Assembly (NCBI GenBank): GCA_945919165.1
Contig: CAMEIZ010000109.1
Span: forward strand, 1-6,058
DNA from: an uncultured Traorella sp.
Lineage (GTDB): Bacteria > Bacillota_I > Bacilli_A > Erysipelotrichales > Erysipelotrichaceae
Reading direction: 5' to 3'
Length of the DNA stretch: 6,058 nt
Numbering within the stretch: the stretch's first letter is position 1; each line of letters begins with the position of its first letter. Below are positions 5,304 to 6,058 of this stretch, in pieces. The position numbers and the translations under genes were made by a program. Below the pieces are notes generated by a model. The model was not told the origin of the DNA and did not search any database. It was given only the letters and a program-made list of their open reading frames with translations.

Positions 5304-6058
5304 TTATATGATTATTTTAGAAATAATCTCATCTGCAAATTCATCTGTTTTCGCCTGACCGCCACAATCCTGAGTTCGAATTTTACCTTCTTCTAAAACC
5401 GTAAATAAAGCGGTACGGATACATGTTGCTGTCTTTTCTTCCTGTAAATAATCCAGCATCATGCAGGCACTTAATAAAAGAGCTGTTGGATTTGCCAGAT
5501 TTTGATTGGCAATATCCGGTGCACTGCCATGCACGGCTTCAAACATCGCCATCTTTTCTCCTAAATTGGCACTTGGCAAAAAGCCTAATCCCCCAATTAA
5601 GCCACTGGCTAAATCACTTAAAATATCACCATATAGATTAGGCATAACCATAACATCAAATTTTTCAGGATGCATGACCATCTGCATACAGGCATTGTCC
5701 ACGATATAATCTTCACTTTGAATAGTTGGATATTGCTTAGCAATTTCTTTGAAAATGCTCAAAAACATGCCATCACTCATTTTTAAAATATTGGCTTTAT
5801 GAACACAGCACACTTTTTGGCGATGATGCTGAATGGCATAATCAAAAGCTGCGTGAATGATTCTTTCTGAACACCGACGGGTAATGATTTTAGTCGCATA
5901 TACCGTATTTTCATCAATTTTCTCTTCTTTACCTACATATAAATCTTCGGTATTTTCTCTGAAAATAACAAGATCAATATCCTGAAATGGAGTTTGAATA
6001 TTCGGAAGGCTTTTGGCAGGTCGAATATTTGCATAAAGATGAAATTTTTATCTTAGCT
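5304..6058 (-). CDS. icd: NAD-type isocitrate dehydrogenase, C-terminal part, with an in-frame stop near the window edge
   Basis: This enzyme of the isocitrate/isopropylmalate dehydrogenase family oxidatively decarboxylates isocitrate to 2-oxoglutarate, feeding glutamate synthesis. The frame runs leftward from the window edge to the TAA at 5304-5306. Visible motifs in order are LYANIRP, FRENTEDLYVG (catalytic Tyr codon 5937-5939), VHKANILK (catalytic Lys codon 5796-5798), VDNACMQ (metal Asp codon 5697-5699), MPNLYGDILSD (two metal Asp) and EAVHGSAPDIAN. The Asp-Ile after HGSAP points to NAD rather than NADP, which usually goes with Lys-Tyr. VDNACMQ and the RENTED block fit isocitrate dehydrogenase better than LeuB. 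The coding frame carries a TAA at 6048-6050, after the conserved Leu-Arg and before KFHLYANIRP, where relatives have Lys or Gln. There is no ATG, GTG or TTG in frame between that stop and the GTG at 5813, which lies in the core, so translation of a useful protein from inside is unlikely. This is either a broken gene or a sequence error. No convincing terminator hairpin follows the gene. Confidence 0.88.
6048..6050 (-). other. In-frame TAA inside the isocitrate dehydrogenase coding frame
   Basis: Minus-strand codons at 6056-6045 read Leu, Arg, stop, Lys, followed by FHLYANIRP. The spacing between this Leu-Arg and the downstream Arg-Pro equals that in E. coli Icd (LRQELDLYICLRP, from memory), so a single base change from CAA or AAA explains the stop better than an insertion or deletion. 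Only two codons upstream are visible to support this. Confidence 0.75.

Noticed and set aside
5304..5813. A short intact isocitrate dehydrogenase-like gene starting at the GTG at 5813
   Set aside because: Conserved family sequence continues unbroken upstream for 78 codons, and the GTG codes for a core residue two positions after a lysine in the VHKANI region; there is no ribosome binding site.
5304..6047. 3-isopropylmalate dehydrogenase (LeuB) instead of isocitrate dehydrogenase
   Set aside because: The RENTEDLY, VDNACMQ and NLYGDILSDLASGL blocks are closer to NAD-dependent isocitrate dehydrogenases; no leu genes are adjacent. Homoisocitrate dehydrogenase remains a distant alternative.
6045..6058. 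Frameshift rather than nonsense mutation in isocitrate dehydrogenase
   Set aside because: The codons before the TAA read Leu-Arg in the same frame and the spacing to the downstream Arg-Pro matches relatives, so no insertion or deletion is needed; only eight bases are visible, so it is not excluded.

Overview
The window looks like a stretch of chromosome from an AT-rich, low-GC Gram-positive bacterium. The evidence is: strong AGGAGG-type ribosome binding sites, a glucose-superfamily PTS permease followed by a BglG/GlcT-type antiterminator, a CIRCE operator (the HrcA binding site), a lipoprotein with a short Gram-positive signal peptide, and intrinsic terminators with U-tracts. The protein flavour would fit an Erysipelotrichia-like gut Firmicute, but that placement is an impression and cannot be shown from this sequence alone.

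Layout. Positions 1-2031 (+ strand) hold a sugar-uptake transcription unit: the C-terminal part of a PTS EIICBA permease, cut by the window edge, and 18 bases later a complete PRD-type antiterminator. This unit converges on a run of minus-strand genes, and a terminator hairpin that probably works in both directions separates them. Reading right to left on the minus strand come an isocitrate dehydrogenase (cut by the right edge and apparently interrupted by an in-frame TAA), a small lipoprotein of unknown function, the Hsp90 chaperone HtpG, and thiol peroxidase Tpx. The lipoprotein, htpG and tpx each have a plausible promoter of their own, and the lipoprotein and htpG each end in a clear hairpin terminator, so they look like single-gene transcription units.

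Function. The left unit imports and phosphorylates a sugar and senses its flux through PTS-dependent phosphorylation of the antiterminator. The right part carries stress functions (HtpG for protein folding, Tpx for peroxide removal) and one oxidative TCA-branch enzyme. The best regulatory signal is a near-perfect CIRCE element between the htpG promoter and its start codon, which puts htpG under HrcA heat-shock control; in Bacillus subtilis htpG is not part of that regulon.

I see no CRISPR array, mobile element, RNA gene or unknown multi-gene system. The points most worth checking are the stop codon inside the isocitrate dehydrogenase, the CIRCE-htpG arrangement and the uncharacterised lipoprotein with its repeat-flanked promoter. 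There is no gene-free stretch longer than 300 bases.
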